Positions 7,409 through 13,408 of a stretch of 14,475 nucleotides of DNA are shown here, in pieces. Both the position numbers and the translations under genes were made by a program. The notes beneath the pieces are model-generated. The model was not told the origin of the DNA. It worked only from the letters and a program-made list of their open reading frames with translations, and did not search any database. The stretch is from a candidate division Zixibacteria bacterium DG_27 (GTDB taxonomy: Bacteria > Zixibacteria > MSB-5A5 > DG-27). Each line of letters opens with the position of its first letter. Position 1 is the stretch's first letter. The stretch covers positions 1 through 14,475 of the forward strand of contig LIZU01000009.1 in NCBI GenBank assembly GCA_001302725.1, written 5' to 3'.

Positions 7409-8233
7409 GGGAAGGAAGACCCGCAGATAGTAGTAGACCACCGGCAGGGCGAAAAGGAGGCTGTCGAAACGGTCCAGCACCCCCCCGTGCCCGGGGATTA
7501 TCTCGGAGGCGTCCTTCAGGTAACAGGCCCGCTTCAAAAGCGATTCCACCAGATCCCCGAAGAGCCCGGCGGCGAAAATCAGAAGAGAGAGGAGAACTAT
7601 GTGGATGCTTGAAACTGTTCCCAGGAAAAGCGACCTCGCCAATAATCCCCCCAGGAGGGCTCCAACCGCTCCAGCAATCGCTCCCTCAACGGTCTTGTTG
7701 GGGCTGACCTTGGAGCTCAACGGCCGCTTGCCCCACCATTTTCCCACGAAGTAGGCGAAAGTGTCATCGATCCAGATGACCGCCAGGGTGAAGATCAGCC
7801 AGCCAGCGCCGGAGGGGTTTTTCCATCCCTCCAGATTGGAGATGTTTCTGACAGCAACAAAATAGGAGAAGAGCCCGGCGATATAGAGAAGTCCGAAGAG
7901 GTTAAGACCCAGGTTGGGGAAAAGGTCGGATATCTCCCCACGATAGAGGTGCGTAAGGCACAAAACGATGGTTGCAAGTGCGAGCACGAAGAAGAGGAAC
8001 TCGTAAGCTCGGAAGTAGACCGACAAGATGAGCGCTGCTCCCAGAATCGCCATGTAGGGGAGACTGGCTCTCAGGCCCCGGCTCTCGGCCAGGCGTGAGA
8101 ATTCCAAAAGGCCCAGATAAGTCGCAGCGAGAACGAAAACTAAGAGGAGAATCCCTCCAACATACGAAATCAGAAGGAGAAGCGGTACCCACACCAGGGC
8201 AACGTAGATACGGAGTTTCAGATTCCTTTCCAT
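7403..8233 (-). CDS. cdsA: Phosphatidate cytidylyltransferase (CDP-diacylglycerol synthase)
   Basis: CdsA makes CDP-diacylglycerol from phosphatidic acid and CTP, the branch point for membrane phospholipids, in the inner membrane. The 276-residue protein has about eight hydrophobic segments. Near the C-terminus it carries the complete family signature: SLLKRACYLKD followed by IIPGHGGVLDRFD. The cytoplasmic loop with SSKVSPNKTVEGAIAG is also typical. ATG start at 8233, 25 bases after uppS, with no strong ribosome site. The uppS-cdsA pair is widely conserved. The usual next genes, dxr and rseP, do not follow here; a 349-base gap and a channel gene come instead. Confidence 0.97.
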   Translation of the reverse strand: MERNLKLRIYVALVWVPLLLLISYVGGILLLVFVLAATYLGLLEFSRLAESRGLRASLPYMAILGAALILSVYFRAYEFLFFVLALATIVLCLTHLYRGEISDLFPNLGLNLFGLLYIAGLFSYFVAVRNISNLEGWKNPSGAGWLIFTLAVIWIDDTFAYFVGKWWGKRPLSSKVSPNKTVEGAIAGAVGALLGGLLARSLFLGTVSSIHIVLLSLLIFAAGLFGDLVESLLKRACYLKDASEIIPGHGGVLDRFDSLLFALPVVYYYLRVFLPA

Positions 8234-8258
8234 AAGGAAATCGGAGTAGCTTTCAGGG

Positions 8259-9023
8259 TTATCCGGAATTGATCCGTCCGAATCGTCTCTCCCGATTCAG
8301 ATAATCCCATATCGCCGAATAGAAATCCTCTTCGGTGAAGTCCGGCCACAGAACTTCAGTAATGTATAGCTCGGTATAAGAGGTCTGCCAAAGGAGGAAA
8401 TTGGAGAGACGCATCTCTCCCGAGGTGCGAACCAAAAGATCCGGGTCGGGCAGATCCTTCGTGAAGAGGTAGCGGGAGAAGACCGCTTCGTCTATCTCCG
8501 AGGATTTGAGCCTCCCCTTCTTGCAGTCCTGGGCGATTTTTTTCACCGCCTCCAGAATCTCGTCTCTGCCTCCGTAATTCAAGGCCAGGTTCAGAGTCAG
8601 GCCGGTGTTGTCGGCGGTTACAGCCTTGGCCTCCTTCAGAATCTGCCTCTGTTTCGCGGACAGCTCCTCCACCTTGCCGGTGGTTATCAGGCGAACGTTG
8701 TTTTCGTTTAGCTCCCCCATCTCCCTTTTTGTAGTTTCGTACAGAAGCCTCATCAGGGAGCCCACCTCGGATTTGGGTCTTCTCCAGTTTTCCTTTGAGA
8801 AGGTGAATAAGGTGAGGTATTTGATTCCCAGATCCCCGGCGGCGCGGACGATTTTTTTCACGGTCTTCACCCCGGCGCGGTGCCCGGCCATTCGCGGCAG
8901 ACCCCTTTTCTTGGCCCAGCGCCCGTTGCCGTCCATGATGATGGCGATGTGGACCGGCAACTTTCCGTATCTTATGAGTCTCTCCTTCAAGGCGGTTTTC
9001 TGTTTCACCTTGGCCGCGAGCAA
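8259..9023 (-). CDS. uppS: Isoprenyl transferase (undecaprenyl diphosphate synthase)
   Basis: A cis-prenyltransferase that adds isopentenyl units to farnesyl diphosphate to make the C55 lipid carrier for peptidoglycan and O-antigen sugars. Length is 254 residues. Visible signatures are HIAIIMDGNGRWAKKRG with the essential Asp31, FSKENWRRP, DLLVRTSGEMRLSNF, and TELYITEVLWPDF. The start is TTG at 9023: it is preceded at 7 bases by a strong GGAGGGG, while no ATG or better GTG is placed for initiation. That ribosome site lies within a small hairpin, listed separately, so translation may be regulated. The gene lies 70 bases downstream of frr, the longest gap between consecutive genes from rpsB to cdsA. 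Confidence 0.97.
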   Translation of the reverse strand: MLAAKVKQKTALKERLIRYGKLPVHIAIIMDGNGRWAKKRGLPRMAGHRAGVKTVKKIVRAAGDLGIKYLTLFTFSKENWRRPKSEVGSLMRLLYETTKREMGELNENNVRLITTGKVEELSAKQRQILKEAKAVTADNTGLTLNLALNYGGRDEILEAVKKIAQDCKKGRLKSSEIDEAVFSRYLFTKDLPDPDLLVRTSGEMRLSNFLLWQTSYTELYITEVLWPDFTEEDFYSAIWDYLNRERRFGRINSG

Positions 9024-9030
9024 CTAAAAT

Positions 9031-9049
9031 CCCCTCCGATCTAGAGGGG
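9031..9049 (-). promoter_or_regulatory. Hairpin covering the uppS ribosome-binding site
   Basis: On the minus strand CCCCTC (9049-9044), a 7-base loop and GAGGGG (9036-9031) form a 6-base, G+C-rich stem. The right arm includes most of the GGAGGGG ribosome site, which ends 7 bases before the TTG start. When closed, the stem would hide the site. No T-run follows, so it is not a standard terminator. Confidence 0.5.
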
Positions 9050-9093
9050 TCCAGTTCACAGAGACTCTCCTGCGGAGATCCCCCGGCGTTGAA

Positions 9094-9654
9094 CTAGACC
9101 TCCATGACCTCTTTCTCTTTGTTCTCAATCAGCTCCTCGATCTCTCCGATGTACTGGTCGGTTATCTTCTGAACCTCCTCCTGGCTCTTGCGAGAATCGT
9201 CCTCCCCGATCTCCCCTTTCTTCTCCCTTCGTTTCAGTTCCTCATTGGCGTCCCGACGGATATTCCGGACCCCTATTCTCCCCTCTTCGGCCAATTTCCT
9301 GATCAGTTTCACTGTATCTATCCTGCGCTCCTCGGTGAGAGGGGGGATCGGTATGCGGATGACGTTGTTGTCGGACTGCGGATTCAAACCCAAATCAGAT
9401 CTCTGGATGGCTTTGACTATGTCAGGGAGGAGGGTTTTATCCCAGGGCTGAACCACCAGAAGCCTGGCCTCCGGTGCCGAGAGGTTGGCGACCTGCGACA
9501 GCGGCATGGTGCTGTCGTAACATTCCACCCGAATTCCATCCAGGAGCGAGGGAGTCGCCTTCCCCATCCTGATGCTGGAAAGCTCCTTGCGGGTGGCCTC
9601 CACCGCCTTCCCCATGCGCTCCCGGACCTCTCTTTCGAGCTCTTTTACTATCAT
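9094..9654 (-). CDS. frr: Ribosome recycling factor
   Basis: RRF works with EF-G to split post-termination ribosomes from mRNA. The 186-residue product is the normal length and collinear with the family: a long N-terminal helix (VRERMGKAVEATRKELSSIR), the PSLLDGIRV and YDSTMPLSQVANLS strands, QPWDKTLL, SDNNVIRIPIPPLTEERR and a charged C-terminal helical arm. ATG start with AGGAGAG about 4 bases upstream. It lies 19 bases after pyrH, the common pyrH-frr pairing. Confidence 0.98.
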   Translation of the reverse strand: MIVKELEREVRERMGKAVEATRKELSSIRMGKATPSLLDGIRVECYDSTMPLSQVANLSAPEARLLVVQPWDKTLLPDIVKAIQRSDLGLNPQSDNNVIRIPIPPLTEERRIDTVKLIRKLAEEGRIGVRNIRRDANEELKRREKKGEIGEDDSRKSQEEVQKITDQYIGEIEELIENKEKEVMEV

Positions 9655-9673
9655 GATCTCTCCTGGAAGATTC

Positions 9674-10381
9674 TTATGCCACCAAGGTGCCGATCTTCTC
9701 GCCCTGAACCACTTTCTTGAGGTTTCCCCTCTTTTGCAGGTTGAAGACGATTATGGGGATGTTATTGTCCATGCACAGGGAGGCGGCGGTGGCGTCCATG
9801 ATTTTCAGTCTCTTTTCTAGGACCTCCAGATGGGTCAACTTGTCATAGAGGATCGCATCCTTGTGAAGCACCGGATCGGCGCTGTAGACACCGTCCACCT
9901 TGGTGGCCTTGAGGATGATCTCGGCTCCGATTTCTGCGGCTCTCAAGGCCGCGGCGGTGTCGGTGGAGAAGAAGGGACTGCCGGTCCCGGCCGCTAAGAT
10001 CACGATTCTACCCTTCTGGAGGTGTCGGATGGCTCGCCTGCGGATGTAGGGCTCGGCCATGGCCTCCACCTGGATGGCGGTCATGACCCGGGTGTGATAT
10101 CCCAGCTCCTCTAAGTGAGTTTGCAGGGCCAAGGCATTAATGAGGGTGGCCAGTATCCCGATGTTGTCGGCGCTGACCCGATCCATGCCCTTCCTGGTGG
10201 CGGCAAGGCCTCGAAAGATGTTTCCACCTCCCACCACCAGGGCGACCTCAACTCCCAAATCTTTGGCCTCCCCTATTTCGCGACTGACTCTGTCGGCGGC
10301 CTCGAAATCGAGCCCGAACTCCTTTTTCCCCAGCAGAGCCTCACCGGAGAGTTTCAGAAGGATTCTTTCGTAGGGAACCAT
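9674..10381 (-). CDS. pyrH: UMP kinase
   Basis: Phosphorylates UMP to UDP with ATP in pyrimidine nucleotide synthesis; bacterial PyrH is a hexamer of the amino-acid-kinase fold. At 235 residues it is full length. Key stretches are LLKLSGEAL (9-17), VVGGGNIFRG (48-57), DNIGILATLINALALQ, GTGSPFFSTDTAA and KATKVDGVYSADP. The ATG directly follows the TAA of tsf, with the purine run GGGGGAGAG inside the tsf end serving as a distant ribosome site. Confidence 0.98.
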   Translation of the reverse strand: MVPYERILLKLSGEALLGKKEFGLDFEAADRVSREIGEAKDLGVEVALVVGGGNIFRGLAATRKGMDRVSADNIGILATLINALALQTHLEELGYHTRVMTAIQVEAMAEPYIRRRAIRHLQKGRIVILAAGTGSPFFSTDTAAALRAAEIGAEIILKATKVDGVYSADPVLHKDAILYDKLTHLEVLEKRLKIMDATAASLCMDNNIPIIVFNLQKRGNLKKVVQGEKIGTLVA

Positions 10382-11266
10382 TTACTCGGCGCTCTCCCCC
10401 AGGCGAAAGCGCAGGAAACCCTGGACCTTTATTTCCCCGCCCAACTTTCGGGCGGTCTCGTCTATTAGCTCCCCGACGGTCTTGTCTTGGTCTTTTATGA
10501 AAGATTGCTCCAAGAGGCAAGTGTCTTGGTAGTACTTCTCCAGTCTGCCGTTTACGATGCGCTCGATGATCTTTTCCGGTTTGCCCTCGCCTTTGGCTTG
10601 CTGGCGATATATCTCCCGTTCCCTCCGGAGGTCCTCCGGGGGCAGCTCTTGGCGCTCGATGACGCTGGGATTAGCGGCGGCCACCTGCATGCTCATGTCC
10701 TTGAGAAGGAGGCTGAAATCCTCCTCTTTGGTGCCGTGGTCTCCCGCCATCACCACCAGAACCCCCAATTTGTCTCCGGGGTGGATGTAAACCCCGACTT
10801 TTCCTTCGGTCCCTGAAGCGAGCTTCAAGGCGGAGAGGCGGGAAAGATTGATGTTTTCCCCCAGCTTGGCGACGACATTGCTTATCTGTTCAGTGACACT
10901 TTCATCTTTCCGCATCCGTTCGAGTGCGGCCTGTCCCCCGTCGGAGAAGAGAGCTTCCGCCCTCTTTAGAAGACGCTGGGTCAAGGCCTTGAAATCATCG
11001 GTTCGGGCGACGAAGTCGGTCTCACAATTGAGCTCCAGGATGACTCCGGAGCGTTTGTCCGGAGAGACTTTCGCGGCTATCAACCCCTCCCGGGTGGTAC
11101 GTTGGGATTTTGCGGCAGCTTTGGCAATTCCCTGTTTGCGGAGGTGATCGACGGATTTCTCCATATCCCCCCCGCTCTCTTGGAGAGCTTTTTTACAGTC
11201 CATCATTCCCGCTTGGGTTTTCTCCCGGAGCTTCTTCACTAGGCTTGCGCTTATGTTCATGTCCAC
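10382..11266 (-). CDS. tsf: Translation elongation factor Ts
   Basis: EF-Ts removes GDP from EF-Tu so it can be recharged with GTP. The 294-residue product has the N-terminal UBA-like domain with LREKTQAGMMDCKKAL, the CETDFV motif (residues 81-86) that contacts EF-Tu, and the dimerisation domain. The open frame begins with GTG at 11266, only two codons before an ATG at 11260 that gives the usual MNISASLVKKLR start; a GAG at the end of rpsB fits the GTG slightly better, so the first two residues are uncertain. It lies 9 bases downstream of rpsB, the normal rpsB-tsf arrangement. Confidence 0.98.
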   Translation of the reverse strand: MDMNISASLVKKLREKTQAGMMDCKKALQESGGDMEKSVDHLRKQGIAKAAAKSQRTTREGLIAAKVSPDKRSGVILELNCETDFVARTDDFKALTQRLLKRAEALFSDGGQAALERMRKDESVTEQISNVVAKLGENINLSRLSALKLASGTEGKVGVYIHPGDKLGVLVVMAGDHGTKEEDFSLLLKDMSMQVAAANPSVIERQELPPEDLRREREIYRQQAKGEGKPEKIIERIVNGRLEKYYQDTCLLEQSFIKDQDKTVGELIDETARKLGGEIKVQGFLRFRLGESAE

Positions 11267-11275
11267 TGACAGTCT

Positions 11276-12025
11276 CTATCTCTTTTTCTCGGTGACTTCT
11301 TCTGTTTCCTTTTGGGGCGCAGCCTCTTTCTTCATCTCCTCCTCGCTCGCTTGTCTCCCCGCCTCCAGAACCGCCTCCGCAATCTGTGTGGTTATTACCG
11401 CGATAGATTTGATGGCGTCGTCGTTGGCGGCGATGGGGTAGTCAATGGGGTCGGGATCGGAGTTGGTGTCGATGATGGCAACCACCGGGATGTTCAGCTT
11501 GCGGGCCTCCGCAACCGCAATCCTCTCCTTTTTACAATCGACCACATAGACCAGCTCTGGAAGAGCGTACATCTCCCGGATGCCCCCCAAGAACTTATCT
11601 AGCTTCGCCCACTCCTTCTCTAACCTGAGGACCTCCTTTTTGGTCAGCTGCTCGAAGGTGCCATCCTGGCGCATCTTCTCGATCTCCTGGAGCCTCTTTA
11701 GATTGAGCTTGATGGTCTGGAAGTTGGTGAGAGTTCCTCCCAGCCACCTCTCGGTGACGTAGAACATCCCGCAGCGGACGGCCTCCTCCTTGACGACCTC
11801 CTTTGCCTGTTTCTTGGTCCCGACGAAGAGGACCCTCCCCCCCCCGGCCCGGACCTCCCGGATCTTGTCGCAGGCCATCTGAATGGAGAGGAGAGTTTTC
11901 TGGAGGTCGATGATGTAGATGCCGTTTCTGGCGGTGAAAATGAATTTCTTCATCTTGGGGTTCCACCTGCGGGTCTGGTGGCCGAAGTGGGCCCCGGCTT
12001 CGAGCAGCTCTCTGACGGTAATCAT
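11276..12025 (-). CDS. rpsB: 30S ribosomal protein S2
   Basis: S2 binds the 30S head-body junction and helps recruit S1. The 249-residue product has the family landmarks ELLEAGAHFGHQTRRWNPKM, IFTARNGIYIIDLQKT, LFVGTKKQA, ERWLGGTLTNFQTI and IPVVAIIDTNSDP. An extra acidic/lysine tail follows residue 225. ATG start at 12025 has no clear ribosome site within 12 bases; a GGAGG lies far upstream at about 30 bases. The 116-base leader before it can fold, so S2 autoregulation is a reasonable guess. Confidence 0.98.
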   Translation of the reverse strand: MITVRELLEAGAHFGHQTRRWNPKMKKFIFTARNGIYIIDLQKTLLSIQMACDKIREVRAGGGRVLFVGTKKQAKEVVKEEAVRCGMFYVTERWLGGTLTNFQTIKLNLKRLQEIEKMRQDGTFEQLTKKEVLRLEKEWAKLDKFLGGIREMYALPELVYVVDCKKERIAVAEARKLNIPVVAIIDTNSDPDPIDYPIAANDDAIKSIAVITTQIAEAVLEAGRQASEEEMKKEAAPQKETEEVTEKKR

Positions 12026-12141
12026 TACTTAAAGACTCAGTTTGGGGTTTGTGCCTCCACCCGGCTTTGCTCGCCAGCCCAGGGAGCCTTCCGACTTCTC
12101 GGGACCCCACGGCGGTGTGTCCGGGTGTGTGTATTTCAGAC
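12026..12141 (-). promoter_or_regulatory. rpsB leader with hairpin, candidate S2 regulatory element
   Basis: These 116 bases between rpsI and rpsB contain a hairpin: CCC and GGCT (12084-12082 and 12079-12076) pair with AGCC and GGG (12066-12063 and 12062-12060), with a 2-base bulge and 9-base loop. No T-run follows and no good promoter was seen. Many bacteria control rpsB-tsf through an S2-binding leader, so this is a candidate, but I cannot match it to a known rpsB leader model. Confidence 0.35.
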
Positions 12142-12570
12142 TTATCTCTTGGAGAATTGGAATCTCTTGCGAGCCTTGACCATTCCGTATTTTTTCCGTT
12201 CCACCATTCGGGGGTCCCTGGTGAGCATCTCCTCCTTTCGGAGGACTCTTCTACTGGACTCCTCGAATCTCGCCAGAGCTCGGGCGATTCCCAGCCTCAG
12301 GGCCCCGGCTTGTCCGGACATACCTCCACCATGAGCTCTGCAACGGATGTCGACCTTGCCCATCATTCCGGTCGCCTCCAGAGGGGCGACGACGTGGGTC
12401 ACCAGGCTGTCCCGCCGGAAATACTCCTTGAGGCGACGGTTGTTTACTTTGATCTCGCCCTCGCCGCGACTGAGGGACACCGCCGCCACCGCGGTCTTCC
12501 GGCGTCCGGTGGCTCTCACAGCTTCGCTGGAGATTGGCCTGGACTTGCTTTCTGGTTTTACTTCATTCAT
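12142..12570 (-). CDS. rpsI: 30S ribosomal protein S9
   Basis: S9 sits in the 30S head, and its basic C-terminal tail reaches the P-site tRNA. The 142-residue product contains ATGRRKTAVAAVSL, the GGGMSGQAGALRLGIARAL core and the conserved C-terminal KARKRFQFSKR. There is a short N-terminal extension of about 15 residues over the usual start at the ATGRRK motif. ATG start at 12570, 21 bases after rplM, with no strong ribosome site, so it likely depends on coupling with rplM. Confidence 0.98.
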   Translation of the reverse strand: MNEVKPESKSRPISSEAVRATGRRKTAVAAVSLSRGEGEIKVNNRRLKEYFRRDSLVTHVVAPLEATGMMGKVDIRCRAHGGGMSGQAGALRLGIARALARFEESSRRVLRKEEMLTRDPRMVERKKYGMVKARKRFQFSKR

Positions 12571-12591
12571 CTTTGGAACTATCGACTGGAT

Positions 12592-13023
12592 TTAGTTTGA
12601 CTGAACTCTTTCGGGTTCCTGGGCTTCGTGAGGATGCTCGCCGCCGCGATAGACGTGCAACTTTTTCAAGAGCTTTCTACCCAGCCGATTGTGGGGCAGC
12701 ATCCCCTTGACTGCATGTTCGATGACCCTCTCCGGTTTCTCCTTTATCATCTTCTCAAAGCTTATCTTCCGGAGACCGCCGGGATAGCCGGTGTGATGAT
12801 AATAAGCTTTGCTAGAGCTCTTCTGCCCGGAAAGCTTGACCTTCTCGGCGTTTACCACGATCACGTAATGCCCCATATCCAGGTGGGGAGTGAAAAGGGG
12901 GTTATCCTTACCCCGGAGTTTTTTGGCGATCTCGGAGGCTAAGCGCCCCAGAATCTGGTCAGAGGCGTCGTAGAGGTACCACTTCTTTTGATGCTCCGAG
13001 AGCTTGGGAACGTAAGTCTTCAT
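12592..13023 (-). CDS. rplM: 50S ribosomal protein L13
   Basis: L13 is an early assembly protein of the 50S subunit. The 143-residue product shows the family landmarks KWYLYDASDQILGRLAS, GHYVIVVNAEKVKLSG, YYHHTGYPGG, AVKGMLPHNRLG and YRGGEHPHEAQEPE. ATG start at 13023 is preceded by GGAAG at 4 bases. It is the first gene of the ribosomal protein block, preceded by a strong promoter and a short leader hairpin. Confidence 0.98.
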   Translation of the reverse strand: MKTYVPKLSEHQKKWYLYDASDQILGRLASEIAKKLRGKDNPLFTPHLDMGHYVIVVNAEKVKLSGQKSSSKAYYHHTGYPGGLRKISFEKMIKEKPERVIEHAVKGMLPHNRLGRKLLKKLHVYRGGEHPHEAQEPERVQSN

Positions 13024-13096
13024 CTTTCTTCCGCTCTTCCGCCAGAGCCGGCAAGGCCCACTCTGCCTCGGGCTGAAAGGTTACTCAAAAATCCAA
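13024..13096 (-). promoter_or_regulatory. rplM leader with a symmetric hairpin
   Basis: The expected 5' leader of the rplM transcript. It holds a hairpin, CAGAG/CTCTG (13065-13061 with 13047-13043), then a 2x2 internal loop and a 3-base GGC/GCC stem capped by CTT. The hairpin ends 10 bases before the GGAAG ribosome site. L13 autoregulation by its leader is known in some bacteria; this hairpin is only a candidate. Confidence 0.35.
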
Positions 13097-13102
13097 ACCC
13101 CT

Positions 13103-13130
13103 AATATAAACGCCGTAGACGATATGTCAA
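13103..13130 (-). promoter_or_regulatory. Strong sigma70-type promoter for the rplM block
   Basis: On the minus strand a perfect TTGACA (13130-13125) is followed after 16 bases by TATATT (13108-13103), one mismatch from consensus. Transcription would start near 13096, about 73 bases before the rplM ATG. This is the best promoter-like sequence in the window. Confidence 0.75.
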
Positions 13131-13408
13131 GAGAATAAAGCGTTTAGTTTAAGCCCTGGGACAGGTTTGCCTCCTTGCGGGGCTTTTGCCGAGGGGGGTT
13201 AGCGCTCCGCCGCCTCTCTTTTAGGTGCTAAGCAAACTGGCCTCCAAATTCAACCTGCTCACCGTCTTTGAAAAAAAGTCGACTTCCCTCTCCCGCTTTG
13301 GGTTGTCTCACAATCGCTGTCCCTGTCTCCACCTCTTTCGGCAAAAAATTGATAGTCTCCTTGGGTTGTTTCCATTATCTTATATTTGATTCTCTAAAAT
13401 CAAAAAAG
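13131..13408. other. Divergent intergenic region upstream of the rplM promoter and the nuclease gene
   Basis: No gene is seen. The left third holds a foldable three-way-junction element. The middle is pyrimidine-rich with an A-tract (13270-13277) and a palindrome AAGTCGACTT (13276-13285). The last 60 bases are AT-rich and probably carry the nuclease gene promoter; TTGATA (13349-13354) followed 18 bases later by CATTAT (13373-13378) is a weak candidate. Nothing resembling a ribosome site precedes the ATG at 13409. Confidence 0.5.
13159..13242 (+). ncRNA. Candidate structured RNA with a perfect three-way junction
   Basis: Helix P1 pairs 13165-13170 with 13232-13237 and extends outward with gaps to 13159-13160/13241-13242. 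P2 pairs 13171-13174 with 13195-13198 (plus two G-T pairs) and has an inner GGC-TTTT-GCC hairpin (13181-13190). P3 pairs 13199-13206 with 13224-13231, eight pairs including two G-T pairs, with a 17-base loop. All three helices meet with no unpaired bases. G-T pairs on the plus strand become A/C mismatches on the minus strand, favouring plus-strand transcription. No promoter or terminator is evident and no known RNA family is recognised, so it remains a structural prediction by eye. Confidence 0.35.

Noticed and set aside
12049..12600. 183-codon plus-strand frame opposite rpsI
   Set aside because: Antisense to a well-defined ribosomal protein gene and its leader, with no domain signal.
13271..13290. 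Palindrome AAGTCGACTT next to a seven-base T-run on the minus strand, terminator-like
   Set aside because: Only three stem pairs are possible with a four-base loop, and no gene reads into it on that strand in this window.
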